DNA of 64,000 nucleotides from Symsagittifera roscoffensis (lineage: Eukaryota; Xenacoelomorpha; Acoela; Convolutidae). The stretch spans positions 18,033,802 to 18,097,801 of the forward strand of contig NC_087064.1 in the NCBI RefSeq assembly GCF_963678635.1, in the 5' to 3' direction. This document shows, piece after piece, positions 34,141 through 46,600 of the stretch. Each line of letters begins with the position of its first letter. The stretch's first letter is position 1. The notes under the pieces are model-generated. The model did not search any database. It had not been told where the DNA came from and saw only the letters and a list, made by a program, of their open reading frames with translations. The position numbers and the translations under genes were made by a program.

Positions 34141-35289
34141 ACCATAAATTCGAACAGGAAAACCGAAAAAAAAAACATGCATAAAAAATACGTTGAAAAA
34201 GCTTAAACGAGGCGAGATAGTGAAGCCCGCATTCAAATATATAATAGATTGACTTGCAAGTCCAAAACAAAACAAGAAAAAAATTTCTCAACTTTCGATT
34301 TGTACATGCATGTAAAGCGCTAACTAAAACTTCAAAAACTGCTTTTACAAAGCTAAAAATATAATTTTTCAAGCAAAAAAACTGCTTTTTGCAGTAACAT
34401 TGGACATTAAAACAGAAACTTCAAACCAATTTATCATAACAAGTAAGAAAACTTTAAGGAATTATTTGTATATCGACTCGAACCCATCTGACGCTCATTT
34501 GTGGTACCTGATTTTGTATGGAAAAAATAAAGAACAACAACACCCAAAGACAAATTTTCGCCCCAGTTTCAGTTGTTGGAATAAAAAAAAATTCCACAAG
34601 ACCCTAGGAAGCAAATGTCAACGCAGAGGTGAAGCGGAGCTTCGCACCACTTGCGATAGAACAAAAACATTAAACAAAAAATTGAAAAATGTTCAAAAAA
34701 ATGAGAAAAATAAATTTCGCTGGTTCAAAAATAAATTTCGTTGGTTAACAAATTGATCCAAGTTTAAAACTAAGACTCAGGTTTTTTTATAAGCGCAGTT
34801 TGCAATATTGTTATTGGAGAGCACAATTAGCCTGCATTTTAGCAAATGAACTTGAATTTAACTGAGGAAATCAAGTCAAAGCATGAGAAGTCAAATTTGA
34901 GTTTTAAGAAATTCTACACTTCTTCCATAAAAACAATTAATTTATTGAAGTTCTTTTAACTTCAAAAAACATTTACCCTTTTGAAATTGATTATTGCACC
35001 CTGCCATTTGTCGGAAGAAAAACTTTCCTCAAGAACCTAGAAAGCAAGTGTCAACACAGAGGCGAAGCGGAGCTTCGCACCACTTGTGATACAAGAAAAA
35101 CAAAAAAAAAACAAGTGAAAAATGAAAAATGTTTTAAAAAAATATGAAACTCAAAATTTACCCTGGTTAACAAAATGATTCAAGTTTAAAACTAAGACTC
35201 GATCACGTTTTCTTATTAGCGCAATTTGCACTATTGTTATTGGAGAGCACAATTTGCCTGCATTTTAGGAAATGAACTTGAAAAATCAG

Positions 35290-36130
35290 AAAACTTCTAA
35301 AAACGGTCAAAGCTTAAAATATGACATTGCGAAATCCAAAGTGTTTTGTGCAAGAAGCAGATTGTGGACGCTAAAGTAGAGAAAATTCACAGTAGTGGTC
35401 GAGTAAAGTCAAAAGGTTTCCAGAATAAGGTCAAAGTTTCAAAACTTAGACTTTTTGAAGACCATAACTTTTTTCTAAAAGCAATGAGCCCAGCCAATTA
35501 TAATTAGACTTTAAACAGCCTGTTGTTTCGAAAAAAACCTTTGATATCAGATTTGGGTTTATATCTGGCCAGGATATTTATCGAGAAACAATCAAAAAAC
35601 GATCAACAAATCAATGATTTGACATTTCTCAGAATCATAGATTTTTGACTAGAAAAATTTGGACAAAAAGGTTCACGCAACGTCCAAATTCAAATGAAGA
35701 AAAAAAGGGTAACTCTAACCCTCAGATAATCTCAGATATGGGAGGGTGGTTTTCGAAGGGATATTGAAAAACAGTTTAGAAAAATCATAAACTTGACTAT
35801 TCCGAGGGGGGTAACTTAAATTTAAAAAAATTTTGGCGGAGCCACTTAAGCATGCATGGTTCAAAAATATGGGTCAAATTTTCCACTCGCAGAGATTTTC
35901 GAAGGCTGTAGACAACGGGGTGAAGTAGAAAGATAAAAACAGTTAAAAAACAGATATTGAAAAACAGTTTAAAAAATCATAAACTTGACTATTCCCGAGG
36001 GCCGTAACTTAAATTTAAAAAATTTTTCGCGGAGCCGCTTAAGTATGTATGGTTCAAAAATATGGGTCAAATTTCCCCTCGCAAAGAATTTCGAAGGCTG
36101 TAGACAACGGGGTGAAGTAGAAAGATAGGT
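35290..36130. repeat. S2 tandem array, locus 2
   Basis: Monomers of the 165-bp family seen at 2490-3910. The last two copies (35760-35935 and 35951-36128) are nearly identical ~190-bp direct repeats ending in ggctgtagacaacggggtga, so the array has expanded recently. Confidence 0.65.
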
Positions 36131-37489
36131 ACACACACAGGGGAGAAGGCGGTCTTTCTATTAATACCTGTTTTTGAAATCTTTAGAATAGTTTTTGCGA
36201 CAAACCAATATTTCCTAAAATGTCCTAAGCGTCAAGTGAAAAAAATGTCCGGAGCGTCTTAATAAAATTAACACAGAGGCGAAGCTTAGCTTCGCAAACT
36301 CTAGCCAGATGACAAAAAAGCAGCTTTATAACGTGAAATAAGAAAAGATAGAAATAAGCCTCTTTGCTACGTGTGGTAAAACTTTGCTACGTGAGGGCTT
36401 TGAAACTACGACCTCGAAATTTCTTGAGGTCTGCTCAAGCACCCTTCTTTGAAAGTTCGAAAAACTCATAAATACTTGGTAGTTCCGAACACAGAAACCC
36501 GTCTTGCGTTAACCGATACCTTCAACCATACCAGATTAGGGGAATTGTTATAATGGAATAATAACTTTGTTATTACCACACAACTGTGTTTATAGTGGAA
36601 TTCTAAACAGAATTCACAATTTATAATCAAACGTCACGCGTAATTTCTAGTGTAATTGTAGTGTAAATGTCGTCTTGTTGACACTACCGTTTGAATTAAG
36701 TTTCTCGGTGATATTGTAACGAATGCTAAGTGACTTTGAATCTCTTTTTGTGCCTTCAAGTTGCAGACCTTCATGTTCAGTGAACTGTATTTAAATTGAA
36801 CTTAATTTCAACCCGTTGTCTTTGATGATTACTAGTATAGCCCTGCTCCAAAGAAACTTCACTTTTAATTGAACAGTCGAAAAGAGGCATAAAATGCCAA
36901 ATTTTTCGTTACTGAACGAACGTCCATGGTCAGCAGCTATTGTAAACTGTCTGAGCCCGATTCCAATACCACCTCAGCAACATCCTAATAGTGCAATGCA
37001 GCAAAAGTGTATGCAGCGAATATAACAAACTAAAAGCATTCACACTAAATATGCATGTAATAAATTGGAAAGCATAAAGCCACATTATGTAAAAATTATG
37101 CTGGGATTCAAACTCCCGACCTTAGGATTTAAAGGCCACGGCGTTGCCCTAAGCCAAGTACGAAGGAACCTCGAAGTTTTTAAGATTCAAAAACAGAAAG
37201 TTGAAAATTTGTAAGAAAAGTTAGTTACAGGGAAAAAAGTCTAATTCAAGACACTTGCTTTCAAAAGTGCAATTAACAAGGAATCGAAGAAAAATAAAAA
37301 CTAATATTTTAAACATTTTTTATACTTTCGAAGAAAAAATAGATCACAATAAAATTCTTCGAATTTAAGGAAACTTTTACACAGAGGAGAAGCAGAGCTT
37401 CGCACCACTTGCGATACAATACAAACATGAGTCGAAAAAAAATTTTTAGATATTAAAAACAAGGTGAACCAAAAATTTGACTTTTCAGA

Positions 37490-38250
37490 GGGCAAAAACT
37501 TTTAGTGTAAAACTTTTTGTTAGTGACCGCTAATGCAGAGCAATTTCCCACTTGACCAAATTAATCCACAATATCAGATTTGGGAGAGTAGTTTTGGAGA
37601 AAAGTCAAAAAATTTGAAAAAAAAAACATTTTGTCACAAAATCAAGTATTTCACTTTTGCCGAGGGCCCCAATGTTTGGAGTAGAAAAAATTGGGCATAT
37701 CCGTAATAGCAAATGAACTTCCCGAAGACCTTCCTGAGAATTGAACCCAAAATTTCAGGTATCGCAGGGTAATTTTTGAAAATACTCAAAAAGCTTTAAG
37801 AAACGGTCAAAAATCAAAAATTAGACTTTTCAGAGGGCGATAACTTCTGGCATAAAACTATTGTTAAATTCCACTGATGCAGATGAGCTTCCAACTACCT
37901 CTTCTCTCATTGTACTCTCAATATCAGATTTGAGAGGTTCGTTTTCGAGAAAAGTCGAAAAGATCCACAAAACAGTTAAAAAAATCAAAAATTGGACTTT
38001 TCCGAGAGGGCCATAATTTTGCCTGCAAGAAAGTTTGGTCGTAGTTACTAATGCAGGGGAGCTTTTCAAAACACATCTTTCCATTGAAACCAAAAACTCA
38101 TATTTAATAGAGGTAGTTTTCAAGAAAAAAAAAAAAATAAAAATATTCCCCCACATTTTTTCGATGGCTGTAGACAGAGGGGTCATGTTAAAAAAGACTC
38201 TAGGGGAGTCAGCAGGTAAACAGAGGAAAAAGCGGTCTTTCAATTGATAC
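37490..38250. repeat. S2 tandem array, locus 3
   Basis: Four or so monomers with landmarks 'gaccgctaatgcagagc' (near 37525), 37690, 37870 and 38040. Ends with ggctgtagacagaggggtca and agcggtctttcaattgata, a border also seen at 36095-36160. Confidence 0.6.
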
Positions 38251-38639
38251 TTTTTTTGAAAATCAGCAGTAGTTTCAGAGAAAAACTAAAAATTTGGAAA
38301 AAGTGAAAAAATTTTCCCAAACGAAAAAATTGAAATTTCAACAAACAGATTGGAAAACATACAACCAACTTGAAAAAAGTTGGGGCGAATGCTGAAATTG
38401 TGTTGATCTTCAAACGTCCCAAAATTAGCGAAACAAAAAAAACGAAAAGGAAATATAAAGTCAAGGTAACTAAAATTACAAAATGTAGGCGTAAATCAAA
38501 CACTAGAAGCAACAAGAAACGAAGAAAAAAAAAACAATTTCAAGATGTGACAACTAAGCCGACAACAGATAAGCAGACAAATAATTGACCAAAAACTTTT
38601 TTTTAAAAGAATATTTCCCGTTTGGAAAAAAACAGGTCC

Positions 38640-38846
38640 TGGTCAGACTCGAACCCTGGACCTTTGCGACACCCGGCATAATCGCTACCTCCAGGCTAAG
38701 TTGGCCAGGTACACTAAGAAATTGAATACATAATGAAACAAGGTACAGATGAGTCCCATACATCCAGATGAGCCATGTGGACAAAGTTGTTTACGGGAAA
38801 CAAATCGAGTACCGGTTGCAATACCCTTGCTTATCGCAAGGGTAAT
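38640..38846 (-). repeat. T2 tRNA-like module with terminal hairpin
   Basis: Minus-strand tRNA-like module (inverse box B gactcgaacccTGG near 38650; inverse box A near 38700) followed on the plus strand by gtttacgggaaac and the hairpin ACCCTTGC-ttatc-GCAAGGGT (38823-38842). The same right-end hairpin recurs at 43510-43533 and 61971-61992, and in decayed form near 49380, 55040 and 57895. Confidence 0.6.
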
Positions 38847-38887
38847 GATTGAAAAATTATGACCATAGCCAAGATACAGTTCGAAAA

Positions 38888-39114
38888 GAGTCAATGAACG
38901 CAAGTAAACAGAAAAAAAACTGACTTGCTTTTGAGAAAATCTCAACTTTCGAGTATCAAAGAAAAAATAGGTGCCCCTAAATATCTTCGAACAATTTATG
39001 TTTCACCTTTTTTTTTGATAAAATTAACCCAATTTGAACAAATTTTAAAACTTCTGAAAAAAACTCAAAAAAGCGAGACCTCTATATAAGAGTCTGAGCT
39101 ACGTTCATCGACTC
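38888..39114. mobile_element. Family C MITE-like element (227 bp)
   Basis: GAGTCAATGAACG (38888-38900) and CGTTCATCGACTC (39102-39114) form 13-bp inverted ends with one mismatch. Interior includes 'ctctatataagagtctgag'. No coding capacity. Confidence 0.65.
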
Positions 39115-40305
39115 CTAAAATGACTTGAGGCCGCCACGCCAATATAACTTAGGCAGGGCCCTTTTAATCCTAATCATAAGAGAACCGAAGATAAGGCTAA
39201 TTTCACAATCGATGTAACGATTTAAGAACCATTTCTTTTCAAAATTTGTATTTTACGTTACATTGGATGTAAATTTAGTGTTAACTCCAAGTTTTGAATA
39301 TAACGGTTACTTAAATTCCATGCATGCTCAAAATACGTGTTGGTTGACGTAAGTACAGACTCAGGAAATTCAGACAAGAAATTGATTCCGTGACTTAGAC
39401 AATTTCTTTGCCCAAAAAAATTGATTCTGATTTCATAACGCGTGCTAATCGCTAGCATGAGAAAATTAATTACTTGTGATTAAAAAAATTAGCCCGATTT
39501 GAACTAAGTAATATCGTTTTTCTTAAATTCCTTCAAACACTCGCACTAGGCAAACACAAGCCGAAAAACGACATAAGATAGCCAGCTCTGAAAAAACCGC
39601 GAAACAAAGGCAAAATCAAAAATACAGAAAAAACTTTATGGCAAATAAACTTAAAGACAAAACAAATAGAGTATGCTTTGAATCTAGAAGGAATTATTGG
39701 AACCTACTATTTTGTCTCAGCTCACTTAGAAATGATCGATAATTTGGATAAACTCGCCAAGCTGAAAAAATAAGTCTCGCTTACGCGCTACGTATAGTGT
39801 AGATGCATTATAGCGCGAATAATTTAGCCCAGCATAATTGAAGATTTCACGAAAAAAAAACGAATAAAAAATTGCCTTATATTTCAGCTCTGTGCGACAA
39901 AATAGTCTAAGGGGCAGAGAATTTGTCATAATTTAAAAACCGTTCACTGAAATGTGCTACTTGCTTCGGATAAAGTGATCAGACCTATAACAATACGCTC
40001 GTATCTTCGCTTGTGTGATAACAAATAAAAACGACATCAATAAAATTCACGCAGCGATTTGATTCTTCTCTGAAAAAGAATATGGATATCATGCTCATTC
40101 TCGTTTTTTTCTCATGCCAAAACACAATATATCATAAAAATATATTCACAATTTAAACTAAAGGATTTTAGGGATACAGGATCAAAATAAAACAGCCTAT
40201 AAATTAGCACAATAATTAAACAGTAGGGAAACTTCAATGTTTTCAGCGGTCTTCATCCTGCTCCAATTACTCTAGTGGATAATCTAGGCGAAAACTTTCT
40301 AGCAT

Positions 40306-40620
40306 TTAGAAGCTAGTACATGTGACTGCAGACACTCCATGCACTAACATGGAAGGTGGTAAATGTTGAGTCAATACATCTAGCGGTTCCATGTATCTCT
40401 CGCAACTAGCCACGACTTCATTTTCTACCTCTTCCTTTTTCAATTGAGACGACGAGCAGTCCACACTAGCACTTACTGTGACCCCTATGCTGTGTTCTTC
40501 CCCTGTCGTGTTTGCGGGCATTGCCATTCGCTGTCTGACCTTGGAGATGTTTGGCTTCGGTAGGTAGAAGAAAGAGACGATGGTGTGACGTGAGTGTTGT
40601 CGGATGACGTCATTCAAATC
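40306..40620 (-). CDS. SLC12A9: SLC12A9-type, exon 9 (C-terminus)
   Basis: Acceptor ggtataattag, 104 codons, stop TAA at 40306-40308. Starts DLNDVIRQHSRHTIVSFFYL, the family's conserved 'sxsTxxsFLYLPxPP' block, and ends PPSMLVHGVSAVTCTSF, almost the vertebrate ending. A non-conserved insert (about residues 31-70) separates them. No AATAAA-type signal is obvious in the next 300 bases. Confidence 0.93.
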   Translation of the reverse strand, partial: DLNDVIRQHSRHTIVSFFYLPKPNISKVRQRMAMPANTTGEEHSIGVTVSASVDCSSSQLKKEEVENEVVASCERYMEPLDVLTQHLPPSMLVHGVSAVTCTSF

Positions 40621-43600
40621 CTAATTATACCATCAGTAAACACCATAAACCACGTTTGAGCACAAGAATCGAAACAAATAGTTCCAGACAGTTCAACACA
40701 CAAAACATGAACATTAAATAAGTACATCGGTTTACCAGCAAAAATAATTACAGAATCATTGATTTATTTGAATCTCTAATAATAAATGATATATCCAGTC
40801 ATTTTGACACTTTCAAATTACCTGCGTTCTAACGGTCAATTTCAGGTACCCCAAATCATCTAAAACATTGCCAATTTGTCGCAAAAACAAAAAAAATCAC
40901 ACAATAGAGGCTTCATTGGTTTCCATTCGCTTATTCATTCTATTAAATGTCTGAATTTTTCAATGTAGACCGTCACTTTTCCCCTCAGCAATTTAACACC
41001 CATGCCCAAACAAAGGTCCCCTTTGACCATTTGAAACTGTTTTATGACACCCATTCTTGACCGACCAACACAATAAGAACGATTTTTTTTAAAAAAATTT
41101 TTAGTTTTTTTTTTTTTTTTTTTTGGGGGGGGGGGGGGGGGGGTGATTATTTGGAGCTGCGACAAAAATTACGCAACTTTCATTTCTAACTCGAACTCAA
41201 CAAAATTACAACAGACGATGATTTTGGAAATTTTTCTCAAAATCATTATTTTCAAAAATCAATTTTACTGATCTTAAGACAGGCGAAGCTGATACTCGCA
41301 AACACTAGTGAGAAAACGACAAAAACCAGCTCTAAAAAGAGAGATAAGAAAAAAAAGGCTTGAAAATTAAAACTTTTGCGGAATCGATCCGCAGTGTAAT
41401 ATTAGACTACGCTCGCTAAAGTTGGTAGTGTAAATAAATGTTCTCAACATTGTACTTTTAGGCTTAGACTAAAATAACATCCACCCACCCCCCCCCCCAA
41501 AAACGTTTAGGGCGGAGGATGTTAACTTGGTTCTGAGATCGAATTTTCGGCCAATCAGAAAAGAGCATTTCACACGCAGCGTTCAGCAAATTTAATTTAA
41601 ATTGAACGCTGGGGTGGAGGCTCTTAACTTAGTCTATTTGCAAGGAGGATGTTATCCATATCCAACCCCTGTTTGTTCACCACAGCTAATCCAGTCCAGT
41701 CATGTCTAATCCGTAACTTGGTTCTAAACAAAACTAGTACTGCAACTTTACCTCAAAGTAGGACATAGGCAGCGATTTGTCTTTCTTCGGACTGCTACTA
41801 CTTCTCATCTCCTCTTCGCTCATGGACAATGAGCTGTCCATCTGTTGCGTTCCTTTGCTTCCTAGTGCCAAGTGCGTATTGGCCAGTCTCTCCCAATCGA
41901 AGTTGGCCACCTCTGCTGAGATACGAAGCTGAAATGAAATTGAAATCAATTTTTCATTAGTCGATATCTATAAATATCACTATTCTCAGGTTTATGTCTG
42001 TTTGTGGAAATGTTTGTTACCCTGTTCCTGCTTAACGGCTCAATCAAAAGGACCCGAACTTTAAGCATAGTAATTAAAATATGTATCGCCAGTCACAGAT
42101 TTTAACACAGAGGCGAAGCTGAGCTTCGCGCCACTTGCGATACATAAAGCCACAAATTGTGAAAAAACGACTAAAAACACCTGAAATTTTAGATGTTTGT
42201 CTCAAAATGAAACTTATTTTGATCAAAACGTGTGGCGGAACACAACAACCAGCATTAAACTAGCATAAAAAAATACCGATCGGTAACTATGGAGAAGAAA
42301 GCGGGATAAATGGTCGTAAAAATCCGAACGTATTTTAAAAGCAAAAAATGTTGAAACTTTTGATTTTTTGTCAAAAATTCGATATTCCATTAAATTGAAT
42401 CGATTAGCACGCAAAAATTCTCAGACATCACCAGGAATTAGGTCAAAAAGTTGCACTGAACTAAGCCCAAACAAACTTAGACGCAAAAATTAACCGACAG
42501 AAAAATGCTGGCGAAAAAATTGTCCATTTTTTCGCTTTATCAAGTTTTGGTAGGTATACAAACGAACACCTAAATCACATTAGTCTAAGCTTGAATGGCA
42601 GATGAAAAAAAAACAATTAACAGAAAGAGAGAAAAGCATTAAATGTACTAGAAACAAATAGCGCAAACAAACCAAATTTGTTACACAGGTGATGCTTTGC
42701 TTCACAAACACTAACGAGAACACTACAAAAAGCAGCTCTCTAAAGTGCAATACAAAAATTTAGAAATAAGCCTCGAAATAGCAAAAATTCGGCTAGGTCT
42801 GAAACTTCGAACCTGCAATCTAGAGATTAAAAGTCTCACGCAATAACCACTCAGCCACGGAAGCTTAATTGGTACCAAACAGGTTTGCAATAATACACAA
42901 AGCTGATCACTAGTGGAACAATCAATCGTTCTACGAAATTATAGGGGCTTGAAAGCACTTAAGCAAAATAGAAATCACTTGACGAAAAAATTGATCAAAA
43001 ATTACACCAAGAAAATTGCGAATTAACTCATGACTATAATTACCTTCGCCGAAAGAATATGATAAGAACAGCAGGCCGATCAAGAATTATTGAGGAAAAA
43101 ATCCGAACAAAGTTTTATTGAAAAGCGAACAATCTCCAAAAAAAATCGACAAAAATTTTTTTCATGATTTTTACAACGTTTTTCATCAGAGAAGGTCGGA
43201 GAAGCGATTTCAAACTTCCAGAAATTTCAAAATATAAAAAAGACTGGTAATAAATTAAAAAACATTAGGCAAATAAGCTGACAGAATTAAAGCCGACTTT
43301 CAATACGCTGAAAAACAGCCAAAATACTTTCAGTAAAAAAATCATAAAAAGAATTGCATTTCCCCGCTAAAATGCAACCCCTATACAGGCAAAACACGTA
43401 CGCTGAACAAGCTGCATATTTGTAAACTTACCATTTCAAACTTCTAAATTTTTACCATTCTGTGACCAAAATTATTTACGGTAAAAAAAGTCAATTACCG
43501 GGTTGCAACACCTTTGCTTATCGCAAGGGTAATTACTATTTGAAAAAAAAACAGCAAAGAAAAAAATTGCACTCGAAGATTATTTAGTATAAAATATTGT

Positions 43601-46600
43601 TTTGCTTGCCAGATCAAACAACATACCAAAATGTTCTGTGTAGATAGTATTCGTTTTCATTTTTTAATTCATACCATCAGGTGCGGATCTAGAAATTTCT
43701 CGAGGGGGAGGGGGTGGGGCGGATTTTCAAGAAAAATTTGAAAATTTTGTCGACCTTTTTTTAGGTTGACCAAATTGATTTTCTGATCTCTCTCAAATCA
43801 CTATAAAGACCCTAGTTTGACAAAATTTTATGCGCCGGAGGCAAATTTGTGAAAAGGCAGGCCAAAAAAAAAGCGTTTTTAGAAAAAATTTAAGGTCAGT
43901 CAGTCAAAAATGGATATCTCAAAATAGTACAAAGTGGTGACCCTTTGCGTCCGCAGGGGGTCGAATCACTGAGAAGGGAGCCTATGCACCCCACCCCCTA
44001 AATCCGCTACAGCATACCATATAGCTTTTTCAATTTTAGCAAAAAATAACAACACATTCGTGGTTATTTCAACTTACTATTTAAAGCAATTTATCAATCA
44101 CCGAATTAATTCAAGCTAAAATATTTGAAGAGTGGGGTAAAAAAAGCTTTCGAGTAAGAACGTATACGTTAAAAATGGAGTGGACCCAAAGTTCAGCTAC
44201 ATGGAGTGAGGGTGATATATTACAATAGGTGGTAATTTCAAGTTAAACAGCTGGATCATTTTTTGTTATACTTCGCACAGTATTTACAATTTATTTTAAA
44301 AGCCAAACTTTTGACAAAAGAAGTGTAAAATTTGAGTTTTTCAATAACGTTTTATCTGGCAGAACAACATATTTACAAAAATATCTAAGCAGCATGTACA
44401 ATTGATTGAAATGACTATATTATGCATTACAGTTCTCAAATTTAATACATGCACTGTAGTTAAAATTACCACCAATTGCAACATATCACCGGAGTGAGAG
44501 AAAACGAGGACCAACTTGAATGAGTAGATTTTTTACAGCTGTGACGATATGTTGTCTGGAGTCATCTGTGGAGGGGATGAAGACGCGCAGCTTGCAGTGT
44601 TTCTTCCAGATTCCCTACAGCACAACACCAAATATACTCAATTAGTTCGATTCACAATAATAATTGCAAAGATATCATCATGATTAAAGAAAAGTCGACT
44701 GCTTTGCATATACCACAGGCAGACTTTATTAACTATACTTTGTTAATTGATGAGAAACATATATCACAAGAAGACTTTTACACAGCCCAACAAAGTTCTA
44801 GGGAGATTGAACCTCCAAAAATTTGAGTAAATTGTTTAAAATTTGTTTTTAAGCAAAGATTTTGGGTTTTATATAGTTAAAATCAGGTTTCTTGACTATC
44901 ACGCAAAAATATTTTCTCTTATCCAGGTTTTCGGAGATTCAACTTTCCAAGAACTTTGTTGGACTCTGTAAGAGGCTTCTTGTGATGTGTTTCTCTTCAA
45001 TTAACAAAGTAGTTTTAGCGTAATTTTTGATTAATTGAAAAAACCAAAATGACCCATTTTTGGGGTAAAATTTTGGTTGAGAATTTTTGAGAAAAAATTG
45101 CACCATATTAATTTTTATGAAATTCTAAGCAACTTTTGTTCTCGTCATTTTTTGTTTAATCTTAACCCAATTTGAGAAAAATGCGTTTGAAAATTCGAGT
45201 TTTGTTTATTTTGTCCGGTTAATTTAAATCAGCACTGTAGCAGAGCTTGTGAGTTAACAATCACCTTGGCTTCTTCCCCCTTACAGCTAGCCCCAAGAAT
45301 ACTAACGAAAATGCTCCCACAAGCAGTCATTTCTGTACTTTAAGGGACCTAGAAAGTTCTGGGGCAATAATGGGTTGAATGACTCAATATTAAACAAGGC
45401 CAACATACAGTTAGAAAAGCGTTAATAAAAAAATATAAGGCCTTGAGGGGCAGATAAAAACCAAAGAAAAAAACCAATGTTTTTTTTAAATATCGAAAAA
45501 ATTGAACCCCCAAAAACTTTAAATCATTTGTCCTAATTTTGCCTTGAATAAAAACTCCTTTCAAGAAAAAATGCTAAATTTTAAAACATTTAAATGTAAA
45601 AGGAGCATCGAAATAAAACTTACAAAGCCGAAAATTGTTGAGCAGACACACATTGCGCTGAAAAAAAATTATTAGAAAAAATCAAAACTCAAAAAACTTT
45701 CAAGTCCTCTGAAAAAACATTTAGATAAAACATTTTTCTCTTCAAACGACTCAAAAAGAGGCCTCTAAGCTGATATATTACACCAAGACGAAACTGTGTT
45801 TCACAAACACTAACGAGAACATGACAAAAGCAGCTCTATAAAGTGCATAGAGAAAAAGTAGAAATAAGCCTTGAATTAGTTAAATTCGGCTACGCCGCGG
45901 ATTCGAAAAAAGTATCTACAGATTATGAATATCACGCACTATACATACGGCCACTGACGCCTGATTGATTGCAACACTAGCCACAAATAAAGCAGAACAT
46001 GCTATGCAATTTCCAATGCAGTGAAATTTCCATAGGTGAACACTTTCAATGAACACTGTTATTTGAGTAAGATTGGAAAAAAGAAGGTTGGTACTAATAC
46101 ACTAATGCTCGCAAACTCGCTAGTATAATAAGCCGAAACCTATTAAGACAAAAAAAAAACAAAAAAAAAGAAATCGAAAAGTAAAACTATAGCCATATAA
46201 AAAGTGCGGAGGGGAGCTCAAAAATTGCGTATCCCTGTAACTATCCAAAAATAGGTCAACTAAGCCGATAACAAAATGGCCAAAAAAAATCAAATCCGAA
46301 TAAAGTGCTTAAGCGAAACAAAAAAAACAAAAAAGGAAATACGAAGTCAAGGTAAGTAAAATTACGAATTGCTGGCGTAAATCAAACACTAAAAGCAACA
46401 TTCAAAAAAATGTGCAGTAAAAAAAAACGGATTCCACAATGTGGCAATTAAGCTGACAAAATATAAGCAGAAAAATTTCCCAGAATTTGATTGAATTATG
46501 AAACAAGGCACCACTAGTGACACAGAGGCGAAGCTGCGCTTCGCAAACACTTGCGAGAACACGATCAAAAAGCAGCTCTATCCACTGAAATAAGAAAAGG

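Larger units (their letters stand above)
34141..40305. other. Intergenic region between PLAC8-like and SLC12A9-type genes
   Basis: No coding exon recognised. It is filled with T1/T2 hairpin ends (34621, 35054, 36272, 37380), tRNA-like modules (37100-37165, 38640-38712), S2 arrays (35290-36130, 37490-38250) and a family C element (38888-39114). 36540-37090 and 39120-40300 show no structure I can assign. Confidence 0.5.

Noticed and set aside
34400-34756. Plus-strand 118-codon open frame
   Set aside because: Crosses the border between a dispersed segment and a T2 hairpin end; Lys/Asn-rich chance reading.
42792-42866. A functional tRNA gene
   Set aside because: Box A and box B are good, but no acceptor stem pairs and the same module recurs inside many repeats, so it is a tRNA-derived element.
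44540-44540. GCT|GTAAAA as donor of SLC12A9 exon 7
   Set aside because: It would delete VKNLLIQ. The site at 44515 restores the conserved LLxQLRIxAEV across the junction in the same phase.
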